NCBI GenBank assembly: GCA_038501625.1
Contig: JAZAYU010000062.1
Coordinates: 3,324,460 to 3,388,459 of the forward strand
Source: Corbicula japonica
Taxonomy: Eukaryota > Mollusca > Bivalvia > Venerida > Cyrenidae
Direction of reading: 5' to 3'
DNA length: 64,000 bases
Shown: positions 47,221 through 58,405 of the stretch, one piece after another
Layout of the letters: each line of letters opens with the position of its first letter
Numbering within the stretch: the stretch's first letter is position 1
The notes under the pieces: model-generated
What the model saw: the letters and a program-made list of their open reading frames with translations, nothing else
Database searches by the model: none
What the model was told of the DNA's origin: nothing
Made by a program: the position numbers and the translations under genes

Positions 47221-48463
47221 TGTCAAACATTATCTTTTGATGCAATGGCTAGGTCAGTGTTGCAGAAGGCAAATGCACGTTTAAAATTTTTAAATCGCAA
47301 AAAGGATTACCTTACTCAACATACAAAGAAGCTTCTAGTTATGTCCTTAATTCAATGTCATTTTGATTACTGTTGTTCAATATGGTATCCTAGTCTAACA
47401 CAGGTTCTTAAAAACAAACTTCAAGTCACTCAAAATAAGCTGATTAGGTTTGTCCTTGATCTTGATGCCAGGTCACATATTGGTCCAAATCACTTCCGTA
47501 CACTCAACTGGTTACCAGTCAATAAACGTGTAGATCAGATCATCCTTTGTCATGTTTTTAAAATTAAAAATGGTCTGGCTCCCGATTACATGGAAGAATA
47601 TTTCATTCCACAAGACACTGTTCATTCCTACAAAACCAGGTTAAGTAACAAGGGTGGATTTGCAGTCCCAAGGGTCAAAGGTTTTGGCTCAAAATCTTTC
47701 AGCTTTGTGGGTTGTTCCTTGTGGAATAGTTTGCCAGCGGATTTATCTAACATTAGCAGGTTGCCTTCTTTCAAAAAATCTGTTAAGAAGTACCTAATGG
47801 ACAGTTTGTAATTTTATTTTTTTTAAATCTTCAAAAGTGTTTTTCAAATTTACATTTGATTACTTCGGTATAGGAATGGATTTAACTTATTTTGTTTTTC
47901 ATCTTATCATTTAACATTTTTAGTTTATAATGATCTTTTTGTTCTTTTTATCTATTAATAATGTGCTACACATTTTAAATATACTTATCACTACATTTTA
48001 AAGTCGAGACTTGTTATCTTGGCAGTAGTTTTAGTAATAGGTTTAACTTTGTGACTGTGATATAATATAATTTGTCTTTATTGAAATTTAACTGAATGTA
48101 AAATATTTAAGGTTTATTAATTTTATCATTTGCTTCTTAGTATATTTATTCCACTGCTATTTGAATAATGGGTAACAATACTTTAAATTGTAATCTGTGA
48201 TAAAAAATTGAATTCTTACTGTGATATATTTAATTGAAAGTAGGTTTTGCATAAATTAAAGGCTCTCAATGTCATGCCACCAACACAGAGGACAACAATG
48301 GAAATAAGAGTCTCTCTTTTCTGTGTTATCCTCGGTGTTGGTGTTCATGTCATTGCTAATTTATACACATGTGTGTTATATATATTTGTACCGTACATGT
48401 TGTTTTAAATGACCATGTATATGTATTCCATACCGAAATAAATAAATAAATCAATCAATCAAT
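47221..48463 (+). mobile_element. 5'-truncated CR1/L2-type LINE
   Basis: An open frame at 47245-47811 encodes 188 residues typical of the region after a CR1/L2-type reverse transcriptase: NARLKFLNRKKDYLTQHTKK, LIQCHFDYCCSIWYPSL, LQVTQNKLIRFVLDL, LNWLPVNKRVDQI, FKIKNGLAPDYM, CSLWNSLPADLS. The 3' end has AAATAAATAAATAAATCAATCA repeats, a microsatellite tail. The empty site is visible in copy 1 at about 39390 (ATGAATAGCATCCCTCAAAC). Confidence 0.85.
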
Positions 48464-48512
48464 TTCTCAAGCAAGAAAATGAAGCAGAAAAAATCACATA
48501 TCTTATAATATA

Positions 48513-49027
48513 CTCAACAAAAATAAAAAGTATCCACTTTCCTATCTCCAATTTTGTAAAATTTGAAAATGATGACTCAAAATTCTTTATGTGACAAATT
48601 GTGCATTTCTGTTATCATTGCATAGAGATAAAGTTTTCTTGAAAATCCGCAGCCACAACTTAGTTATCTTTCCCTGTGTTATAATGAGGATTTCAGGAAA
48701 AAAATCAGTAGTTCTTAAAAGTATTTACATTATTTTTTTAATTGAATAAATTCCTTCATCTCTTGTGATCAATAAAATCACAAAACATTTATCAATAAAA
48801 CAACTAGTCTTCAACAAACAACGCTAGAAATGCCAACCATTTCCAATTACCTCCCTTTTAATTGAATATGTAGTGTTTTACAAAAATTCATTATTAATTG
48901 TTATTCGGCTGGCAGTTGCTAAGTTCTTGGTGTGGAAAATTAACACCATACAATGCGTTCGTGATTAAATGAAAATGTGTTAATGAGAATATAAGCTTAA
49001 AAAGTGGATACTTTTTATTTTGTTCAG
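48513..49027. mobile_element. Tc1/mariner-like MITE
   Basis: Terminal repeats CTCAACAAAAATAAAAAGTA, TCCACTTT and, inverted, CTGAACAAAATAAAAAGTAT, CCACTTTTT, flanked by TA (48511-48512, 49028-49029). It is 515 bp with no coding. The uninterrupted site is in copy 1 near 39432 (CACATATTATGAAATGCC). Confidence 0.85.
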
Positions 49028-49204
49028 TATATGTGAAACGCCAATACCAACAATTTGTCACGATCATAAACAAAACGTTCTCGAATATCTTACAAAAAGT
49101 AAAACTGTGTAGTTTATTATAAGATTTCTAATTTGGAAAAAAAATATTCAGATGATATCGCAAACGCAAACTATATTGATATGATATTTGTAAAAGATTT
49201 AACA

Positions 49205-49600
49205 TATAAAAAGTGAAATATGCATATCAGGAATTGCCTTATTCAGAAGACACAGCCTCTCCACACAGCCAAGAACAAGAGAAAAGGAGAGAAAGCAAGG
49301 TTAATAAAATGATCAGCTTCTAACAGACACCACAAACAATTAACAAAAATGAGAACATGATGGGTTACCGCCTTGTAACGGTCAGTGGCAAACAAATTGC
49401 CACTGGGGGTGGGGGGATGCAACAACCTCACACTTGCCTTATCAGGTTCTCATATCAACAAATACGAGCTTCTTGTTGTTGTTTTTTCTTACAAATTTCC
49501 CTATAAACATAAACTCTTTAATCTCTGTCACCGTCGTGCAACCAAAATGGTCAGCATAATGATCAACTGTAGATGGGTTGATCATGTTGGTAACCTTTCT
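49205..49600 (+). repeat. Dispersed repeat R1 (duplicate of the 39605 copy)
   Basis: GTGAAATATGCATATCAGGA, CAGAAGACACAGCCTCTCCA, GGTTACCGCCTTGTAACGGT, AAATTGCCACTGGGGG, GTCGTGCAACCAAAATGG. Confidence 0.75.
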
Positions 49601-50145
49601 TTTTAAATTTACAGAAGTTTATTAATTAAGTCTCCATAATAAATTGGCTGTGAAATACCTTGTTGCAATAGTGATTTTAAACTGCGCCTGTATATTTGAA
49701 TTAAATCTGGGTATCGGCGATAAATCTTGCAAAAGGTTATTTCGCATAATCTCTTTTTATTTGTAATGTTTGCTTTACGCCAGGAGGTGATGAGAAGGAG
49801 TCAACAAAGTATCCACTTGAAAGTTCGACAAATCTTATCTATAAAACTCGAAAAAATTGCTTTAAAAAAGAAACAAAATTTAAACTACGATCTGTTATGC
49901 TATAATTTGAATTTAAAAAATCACAAAAAAAATCAAATACACAATATTTTTAAATATCTGCAAATACAAAGAATTCTATAACTACCTTAAAAGCAGAAAA
50001 TATTTGCCGATGATTTTGTGTAAAAAAAATCAGCAGGCTCCATGATTATCAAGCTTAAAATGGAATAATTATCAGACCTTAAAACTCTTATTGGTCATTT
50101 CTTAAAAAAAAAACTATATGTTCCGCGCCTACAACAAAAATATGC

Positions 50146-50390
50146 TAATTTACAAAAGTCTTGTCCGATTGGAAAATTGAAACATTTTGCATGCCAATTT
50201 TCAACACATTACTTTTCTAGCAGTACTGGCTAAAATTCCAAAATTCTTTTTTCATTGAATGCATATAAATGTCTTCTTTCTATCCATAAAAAAATTATGC
50301 CGATAGTATTGTGTTGAAAATTGGCATTGTTGGTGTTTACGCAGCTATTATAAAAACACATACCGGACAAGACTTTTGTCCGTAAGTATA
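50146..50390. mobile_element. Insertion private to copy 2, probable MITE
   Basis: Starts ATGCTAATTTACAAAAGTCT, TGTCCG and ends CCGGACAAGACTTTTGTCCG. Copy 1 runs straight through at about 40945 (ACAACAAAAAGAGTTGGTC). The terminal motif also occurs at 13090-13165. Confidence 0.6.
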
Positions 50391-50500
50391 GTTTGTCTTA
50401 ATAGGCGAACCAGGTCTAATTCGGACTTCCTGCAAATTCGCATTATCAGCTGTCACTAGGAATGATGATTTAGATTGAGTATAAAATTGAAATATTTCAG

Positions 50501-50785
50501 AAACTGGAGACACATCCGTCACATTTCATATCGTAACCGACGTCAGAAATAGCGAAGCGATTGAGCGACTAAGGAACAATGTTGCAAAAATAGTGTGTGC
50601 ACCTTTGGAACAGGTTCGAATCGCTGCGGTAGAGCCAGGCTCGAATCTGCTCGTAACATTGAAAATGCCAGAAATGTATGCAAGTATTTTACAGCGTCTG
50701 CTTAAGACGAAAGCGGATTTATGGGAACTACGTGAGATGCAAGTAGACACCGTTGTTCTAGCAGACAAACCATATGATTTGACAG
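50501..50785 (+). CDS. Second copy of the TRADD-N-like exon (exon 3'), intact
   Basis: 285 nt, phase 1-1, acceptor tttcag and donor AG/gtcggg preserved. It encodes the same beta-alpha-beta-beta-alpha-beta domain as 41059-41343, with about four conservative changes in 95 residues (PGSS to PGSN, RDM to REM, TIVIAD to TVVLAD). The neighbouring copies of exons 2 and 4 are broken, while this exon stays open. It could be spliced into the copy 1 transcript without a frame change, or simply be a young relic. Confidence 0.65.
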
Positions 50786-51269
50786 GTCGGGGTTTTTTTA
50801 TTAATATGATACATGTAATATGTTTGTATGTTTGTATTATAGCTGTCAAAAATATTATAAAATATGACACCTACAAGAAATTGATTTTATAATTCTTGGA
50901 TTGAATTTGAATTGAGGAGACCTCAATCATAGAAATGTTAGTATATTGTGACATAGTACGAATATACTTATTGCAATAACGAGTCTACCTAGGAAAAATA
51001 TTATTATTCTTATCCGAAATACACGTTTTAAGCGAAGTTATTCGACAAACTTCACTTTTCCAGTTCAGTTCAGTGCTAGTTGTTTCTACCACAAGCTCGG
51101 GTCCTGTTTGCCTTGACAAACTTTCCGAGAAAATCAATGACTTGTTCCACTGTTATGCCAAAGAATTTACTTTGTGTATACGAGCAAAAATACGTAGTTG
51201 GTACTGGAATAAACAAAGGTAACGATTAACTCTATATGATAGTAACTCGGTATTAAAACAAGCATAAAG

Positions 51270-51500
51270 AAATGTGAAATTGGCATATTAGGAATAGCCA
51301 TATTCAGAAAGCATAGCCTCCCCCCATAAGCAAAAAAGCAGGGAGGAAAACATAACGTGATTATTGTGTTATAATTAAAATAGACACAACAAACAATTAA
51401 CAAATGAAGAGAACATGTGGAGGAACGGTCATTACCGAAGCATTATGAAACTATGGGTTTTAAATCAGGTTCTATGATGCACTAGTCTAACAAACAAACA
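51270..51500 (+). repeat. Dispersed repeat R1 (duplicate of the 41845 copy)
   Basis: GTGAAATTGGCATATTAGGA, GCCATATTCAGAAAGCATAG, GGGTTTTAAATCAGGTTCTA. Confidence 0.7.
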
Positions 51501-51586
51501 CAGACATGTTACATTATGGGAAATTAGAACATTAAATAGAAATAATTTTAACAAAACACAGTCTTGTTTCTATTTTATTTCTATAG

Positions 51587-51897
51587 GTCGCGATCAAGCT
51601 GAAATTGATGGAACTGAGCAGCAGCGCAAGTTACAGAATATTTACGATCAGTTTGCAGCGATGCGTCGCATGCTAGAAGCTACAGAAGCACAAAATCTTG
51701 ACATGAAAGTAAAACTTCAAGAGATACAGCAAAACCTTAAACGGTTGACAGCACAGAATCAAGAACTGCGACTTACAATATCGTCTCTTAAGGAAATAAA
51801 TTATACTGGTCCGGATAGTGATACCTTCTTAAACGATTTACTGAATGGAATTAAAGAGGAAAGAAGCAAGGACTTGGAAATGGACTTAAGAACGTAA
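51587..51897 (+). pseudogene. Second copy of the coiled-coil exon (exon 4'), truncated
   Basis: Starts in phase after ctatag with GRDQAEIDGTEQQRKLQN and follows the coiled coil of copy 1 (AQNQELRLTISSLKEI). After KEERSKDLEMDLRT it reaches a stop at 51895 because a deletion removes the segment equivalent to 43828-43880 of copy 1. The homologous tail (AAATCCAAGCAAATGAAAGA, GAAGAAGCAACCCCTGAACA) continues out of frame to about 52000, where a gtaagt donor lies (52033-52038). Confidence 0.75.
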
Positions 51898-52331
51898 TTT
51901 AATATGTAGAAAATGAAAAGAAATTATGGAAATCCAAGCAAATGAAAGAAAAACAATTGCGCAACTTGCTGATTACGGAAGAAGCAACCCCTGAACAGGT
52001 TCTTCTACTTAAGTATTCCCAGTGCACTTTGTGTAAGTATCCAGAATATTTCATAACCGAAGCAAACACAAAACCACACATCAAATTAATACTTTTCATG
52101 ATTTTAAATAAGTATGATTAAAATCAAATGCGAGTGCTGCAGTCAGCCAAGACCATTAAACTCCACGTCAACGACGGTAAACAGCCGTCATGAACTTTTT
52201 CCCATATAAATTTCTGCTAATCGACATTGAACACCACACTCGCATTCAATAATTGTTCCCCAATTTTTTGTCGATTTCAAGGGGATGCGCTCCGACTCTA
52301 AACCCATCAGTCTTTACGTCTTTTTCAACAG

Positions 52332-53186
52332 AGGTAAAACGCGGAAACACTGTGTTGATTGCTATAAGAGGTGAGGTTCAAATTGTTCAAGACAAATACA
52401 TCAATGAAAAGAGTATATTTTGGGGCATGTTAAAGCTTTTCGTTGACTTGTGTTGGCCATCAAATGCTCCCTTTAGTTTCGATTGTTTTTCAGCGCAAGA
52501 TTTAGGTTTAGACCTAAGACTGTGTCGGTGTATTAATGACGTGAGCGAAAGAATTACCGAGAGTGAAAAGAGTAAGTTAATGGAGAGATATGACTGGACT
52601 AAACAAGATGTAATAAAACGTTGCATAGATGCTGACAGAAAACTGCTGCTATTGGGACTGGAGTGCAAAGAGACAGAAAGACAACAAACAACCGTTATGA
52701 CAGGTAGAAACAATAGTGTACCCATTCTATAGTTATTTTTCTTGCAAGGTATATAGATTTTGAAGGTGAAATTTTTCCAATACACCTGAGTAACAATAAA
52801 ATCTTTCATGTTTTGTCCATGCTTGTATCTCAATTTTCATGCAAAGGAATTCGTTTGAAGAATAAGCTTAATTATATATGATAATAGGAACACTGTTTTC
52901 ATTGACTTTTGCAGGCGCATTCTTTGAAGAAATTTTGTGTGACATAGATCGCCATGATCTATTGGCCAAGTTTTACGAAACAATAAATAGGATTGAGCGT
53001 GACGCTAGAACAGCAGAAAAACAAACAAAATATTTAAGTAGGTCATTGGAAATAACACAACGGAATAGAATCGACGACCACTACTCTGGTCAAACTACTG
53101 GCCCTGAAAATGAACTGCAGCAAAAATTTACTGTTCTGTATTTGACGATGCCTGGTGAAAATAAGAAGCTTGTATCTTCCCGTTAG
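52332..53186 (+). CDS. Two downstream exons, probable 3' exons of the original DED gene
   Basis: Exon 5 is about 52332-52703 (acceptor ttttcaacag; an alternative is gatttcaag before 52282), donor ACAG/gtagaa. Exon 6 is 52915-53186 (acceptor ttttgcag, stop TAG). The junction is phase 1, as in all introns of copy 1: VMTG joins AFFEEILCDIDRHD. Exon 5 encodes NTVLIAIRGEVQIVQ, FSAQDLGLDLRLCRCINDVS and a helical KSKLMERYDWTKQDVIKRC stretch. Exon 6 is mostly helical and charged (LLAKFYETINRIERDART), ending in LVSSR. I do not recognise a named domain. They lie only after copy 2, and copy 1 has no equivalent, which suggests they belonged to the pre-duplication gene. The link from exon 4' to exon 5 is not resolved; a separate gene is possible. 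Confidence 0.55.
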
Positions 53187-53324
53187 CGAATATGCATAAA
53201 TTTTACCAACTTTTTGACATCTTAATCAACATAGATGTTTTATTGTGCTTATTGTGCTTTATTGTGTTTATGTGATTTTTACAATCTACAATATGTGTAA
53301 TATTATTCATTGTGTTCTTGTCAA

Positions 53325-53347
53325 TTCCAGGTGCTCTGGTCTCGGTA
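53325..53347 (-). repeat. Short R1 fragment
   Basis: TTCCAGGTGCTCTGGTCTCGG is the complement of the CCGAGACCAGAG...CCTGG block of R1. The rest of 53187-54100 shows no gene. Confidence 0.5.
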
Positions 53348-54102
53348 TGTTTTGTATGTTTGTGTTGTTTTGCACGCATCATTGTGGAGTTGTGGATATG
53401 TTTGAGTAAATTCACCAACGTAACTTGTACATTGTAGTGATTGTAGGGATACAGTACCCGATTTGCTGTTGTACTTTTTAATACTAAAGGCACATGGAAA
53501 TTAAAATATAAACATTGGAAAAAATCATAAAAATATTTAATGAATTACAATATTTCTGTAAACCTGAAATAATCCCATTACATTTGATTTTAACTTTTAG
53601 AAAGGTAAACCACAAGTACAGTAGTATTAGTATAAAGCAGAAGTAAACCAATGTTCGAGGAAATATGTTACGTGTCGCATATATGCAATTTAGATAAAAT
53701 TGTTGATTTGCATTGTTTATTTATTAAAATATGTTATGTAATTTCTCATATATTAAGTATAGTTTCATTTCATTTTTGATGTATTATCTTTAAAAAACAA
53801 AAACAAAACAACCGATTTCCACTAGTATATACTTTTGCGATGCAGCAGTTTCTAATTTCGGAATTGGCGCCACACCAATAAACACATTTAGGAAGAAAAA
53901 AAAACAACACTTATAACAACAGTTCTATGCAATCCATAATGGCCAGCGGTAACAGACCAGCGATGGCTAACACAGGTTTGGGCTGCGGTAAATCAAACCA
54001 TTTATCAGCTGACTTGTATCTAACCAGGTTTCAGTAGTAAAAATATTTAAATAGCCCAAGTTGCTGTTTGCCAATTTCTGATACCATCTATCAAAATAAT
54101 TA

Positions 54103-55556
54103 ACAAGAGGGCCATGATGGCCCTGAATCGCTCACCTGAGTATGAAACTCAAGTTATTAACCAGAAACTGAATTTTTATTTTTAGCAACAGTAACCTTGA
54201 CTAGATCACAGACAAGTGGTTAGCAATCCCAATTTGTCTCTTGTTATAAGCTACCCATATACCAAGTTTGGAGTCAATATGCCAAAGCAAACTCAAGTTA
54301 TTAAGTGGAAACTGAATTTCTATTTTAGCAACTGTGGCCTTAACCTTGATCAGAGACACCTGGGTAGCAATCCCAAGCTGCCGTTTGATATAAGCTACTC
54401 ATACACCAAGTGTGGAGTCAAAAAACCAAAGCAAACTCAAGTTATTAAGTAGAAACTGAATTTCTTTTTTTAGCAACAGTGACCTTGACCTTGTTCACAG
54501 ACAGGTAGGTAGCTTTCCCAAGTTGCCTCTTAATTTAAGCTATCCATATACCAAGTTTGGAGTCAATAGGCCAAAGCAATCTCAAGTAATTAAGTAGAAA
54601 CTGAATTTCTATTTTTAGTAACAGTGACCTTGACCTTAATCATAGACACCTGGGTAGCAACCCCAAGCTGCCTCTAGATATAAGCTATCCATATACCAAG
54701 TTTGGAGTCAATAGGCCAAAGCAATCTCAAGTAATTAAGTAGAAACTGCATTTCTATTTTTAGGAACAGTGACCTTGACCTTAATCATAGACACCTGGGT
54801 AGCAACCCCAAGCTGCCTTTTGATATAAGCAACCCATACATCAAGTTTGGAGTCAATATGCCAAAGCAAACTCAAGTTATTAAGCAGAAACTGAATTTCT
54901 TTTTTTAGCAACAGTGACCTTGACCTTGATCACAGACATCTGGGTAGCAATCCCAAGCTGCCTTTTGATATAAGCTACCCATACACCAAGTTTGGAGTCA
55001 ATAGGCCTAAGCAAACTCAAGTAATTGAGCAAAGACTGAATTTCTATTTTTAGCAATAGTGACCTTGACCTTGATCACAGGCACCTGGGTAGCAATCCCA
55101 AGCTGCCTTTTGATATAAGCTACCCATACACCAAGTTTGGAGTCAATAGGCCTAATCAAACTCAAGTAATTGAGCAAAGACTGAATTCTATTTTTAGCAA
55201 CAGTGACCTTGACCTTGATCACAGACACCTGGGTAGCAACCCCAAGCTGCCGTTTGATATAAGCTACCCATACACCAAGTTTGGAGTCAATAACCCTAAG
55301 CAAATTCAAGTAATTGAGCAGACTGAATTTCTATTTTTAGCAGCAGTGACCTTGACCTTGACCCTGTGGTCATGATTTGAACAACTTTTGTAGACATCAG
55401 TGCCAGGATGCTTCAGGACAAATTTGGTTTAAATCCATCAAGTGGTTTCAGAGGAGATGTTGTTTAAAGGAAATTGTTGACGGACGACGGACGCCGGACA
55501 AAGACGGGTCACAATAGCTCACCATGAGCCTATGGCTCAGGTGAGCTAAAAACAAT
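54103..55556. mobile_element. Tandem-core transposon, ~9 units of 145 bp
   Basis: Starts AAGAGGGCCATGATGGCCCT, GAATCGCTCACCTGAG and ends CTATGGCTCAGGTGAGCTAA, giving short inverted termini (CTCACCTGAG/CTCAGGTGAG). The core units include TAGCAACAGTGACCTTGACC, GACACCTGGGTAGCAATCCC, AAGCTGCCTTTTGATATAAG and CACCAAGTTTGGAGTCAATA. GACCTTGACC recurs every 143-145 bp between 54193 and 55348. A GACGGACGACGGACGCCGGA tract precedes the right end. Bivalve repeats with ~160-bp tandem cores (pearl-type) have the same plan. Decayed right ends of the same family are near 58258-58400. Confidence 0.85.
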
Positions 55557-56694
55557 AACTTCCTTGTTTTTTATCTATCTTACTGTTATAGATTTTATGG
55601 TTTGAAAGCAACAAAAATACCCGTCTGCTCCAAAATGGCCCTCCTCTTGAAAATTGTGCATAATCTCCTTGATTAAAAGCTTTTTAATGTGTGTAACATT
55701 GTAAACGCCCATTTAAACGCAATGTTGAATTAAATATAGACTACATTTTGAAAGCCGGTGAAAAAAAATCTGTTCCAATTCATAAAAGCAGTATTTTTTT
55801 CGAAAATGCCTTGGTACAAACACTTCTACGTGATAGTATCCGTGAGAAACATCAGTACCAGATTTAATACTATGTAGCAAGTGTACGTATTTTAAACTGG
55901 CATCATAAAAAGTGATAAAAGAAACCTACGGCTGAATTAAATACTCTGAAACCTGTTAGTGAGTCCTTAGTTAAGATGAGCTTCCTGGTAAAAGTCGGTA
56001 TTAATGATAACAGTAAGGCTTCTGGAATTTCATGCGCAGGACAATTTCCTTTAATATGACATAATTTAACCCATATCTGTCACGATATCCAGGCCCCGAG
56101 ATTATGAAACTGAGAATGGTTTTATCATCTTCAGCACAGAATTTGATAATGATAAATATGATTTGGTGCGCGGATGACCGGAAATGGTGTCTTGAGACAG
56201 CTTAAGTCAATCCTTGAAAACGCTACATAGATTTATGCAGACGACATTGCTTATTATGCATAACGCGGTAAAAATATCATTCTATAATCAACATAAGCAG
56301 CAAAATAACATAGTTATAAGGACTGTCTGTGACTACACTTGTCGCAAATATGACAAATCTGTGTGGAAAATTAATATGCTTCTTCTCGAACTCCTGGGAA
56401 AATCAACGGCAACATTTTTCGTAAAGAAATAATATACGACCCTCTCATATTTTGTTTAATATTCATTTGAATTTATAGTGTATTTAAAGGCCTTTACAGA
56501 TGATGTATTCAAAATTCAAAACAAACATTCTAAGGCATGCATGCCGAAACGTGCTGATTTTCATCATATCTGTCAATGAAGTTCGATGAGCTTGTATTAT
56601 ATTTCTTCAGGAAAATGTACTTTACCTCAATATATTTACACTTCAATTTTGTCCTCTACGATGAAGTCTTATTTGTCTAACAAATCATAATTTC
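55557..56694. other. No supported gene
   Basis: AT-rich. A decayed R2 edge (GATTATGAAACTGAGAATGG) is at 56100-56119. The 72-codon frame at 56214-56432 has no recognisable features. Confidence 0.4.
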
Positions 56695-56995
56695 TAATGG
56701 TAAACAGTGTGACGTATTACTTTAAAAGGCGTGGCTACAGTAGAACCGTTGACAATTTATTGGACGTTGCACAGTGTTTTGACGTGTGACGTCGCCGAGC
56801 ACGCACGTTTTGCCACGAGTTGCTGCGAAAAAGCGTGCCGTCATTCACTTTGTCGTCAACGTGGCTGTTTCAACAGTCATTCAATAATGTCGTAATATCA
56901 TGAATTCTTCTCTTAATTTCAGTATTAATGAGACTATTTATGTGTCGGGCTTCACACACTTTAAACAACCCAACTGTTTTCCATACCCAAAGGGA
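56695..56995 (-). repeat. Dispersed repeat R3, inverted copy
   Basis: Reverse complement of 4830-5195: GTGTTTTGACGTGTGACGTC, CGTGCCGTCATTCACTTTGT, CGTCAACGTGGCTGTTTCAA, CCAACTGTTTTCCATACCC. Confidence 0.7.
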
Positions 56996-58257
56996 GATCA
57001 TCGAATATCGATTCAATCCTTAATCCTCTCATTTTTCTTAACCTAGCCTTTGGTAGTAAAATGATCTGTTTTCGCCAGTAATTTGCACCAAAGTTAAAGA
57101 AATCATACTAGATGCGTTGTTAAGCTGATGACAGAGCAAATATTGTTTGTCATCAATAACAGCCATATTCAGAAAACTCTTCTCTCTATATGTAGCAAAA
57201 AAAAGATGCAGAAAAAAGAGAGCATGTGTTTTTAACATGAGATACCACAGTTAACGTGACCGGTGATTTTAATTCGATATTTCGAAGCGAGAAACCAAAC
57301 GCGTCATAACTTGTTCAGTAGGCTTGCCTATTATAAATTCAACATTTGACTGATGCATACAATATTTTATTCGTAATAGTATAATAAGGAATTATTAAAC
57401 TACATCATGTAATTGTATGTTTCATTTAGGTTAACATTTCCGCTAAGTTTGGAGGTCTTTCCTTACAAACTTAATGCCAGGACATTTCAATTTTGCACTA
57501 TGTTTTACCCTCAAGTGTGATACTAACCTTGCAAAGCCCAAGATGTAATGTCATGGTCACCGGACGCGACACTTCGCCTATTAAGGGTGAACATTTGTAG
57601 AAAGTTTGGATTGAAATTTCTCGAGGGGGTTTCTAATATAGGGTCCAAAAGATAAGATTTATGACAGACGGACAACACGAATGTATTTACCAGACTACCA
57701 GAGCCTAAAGAAAGGCAATACTGAGGAAGTAACTTTTTTTATAAATATGAAGCATAACACATGGTGACAAGTGTCTTAATGTGATACTCCCTTTTTGTAC
57801 ATTTGCTGTAAGTTTCACCTTAAGAGTATTCGTGACAAGTTCAACTTTCCTCGGAGTGTTCACGTTCATTTTCCGAGAATTCTGACATTCAGTCACGTTT
57901 GACTTATTGTTGTTACACACACGACAATCTATCTAACAAAGGTATCGGGGCCGACACTAGACGGATAATAAGTATCTTTTTATATTTTTATGAATCGTAA
58001 CAAAATGTTTATTGTAGCCAGTCTATTTTATTGTAGCCAGTCTATTTTCTATCCTACTGCATGAAAAGTGATGTCGGTATAATCATATGATATTGTTCAG
58101 ACAGGGCATCAGAAGGGCTTAAGATTACACCAGAACTTGAACAAAATAGATCTGAAATCCGACTTACGCTTTTTTGATAAGATGTTTTCAGATTATGAAT
58201 TTAAGTCCCTTAACTGGATAACAGTTGGTGATTATTTTTAAAAAAAAACTGCTGAAA

Positions 58258-58405
58258 AGGTTACTGGCAGGATGTTTCAGTGTTTATTTGGTTCATGTCT
58301 AGGATTTCAGAGATGTTGTTTGAAGCAATCTGTTTACGAAAAGACGAAGACCGGTCACCATCGCTCGCCATGAGCCTCCGACTCAAATGAGCTAAGCAAT
58401 CCGGA
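58258..58405. repeat. Decayed right end of the 145-bp-core transposon family
   Basis: Matches the terminus at 55390-55554: GGCAGGATGTTTCAGTG, CAGAGATGTTGTTTGAAGCA, CGAAGACCGGTCACCATCGC, CATGAGCCTCCGACTCAAAT, GAGCTAAG. An 18-bp direct duplication (TATTGTAGCCAGTCTATT) lies at 58010-58046. Confidence 0.65.

Larger units (their letters stand above)
46757..51997 (+). repeat. Segmental tandem duplication, copy 2
   Basis: Collinear with 38879-43988 (see that entry). Private features are a LINE at 47221-48463, a TA-flanked MITE at 48513-49027, and an insertion at 50146-50390 bordered by ACAAAAGTCTTGTCCG motifs. After CCTGAACA at about 51997 it continues with GGTTCTTCTAC, whereas copy 1 changes to unrelated sequence, which places one duplication breakpoint. 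Confidence 0.85.
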
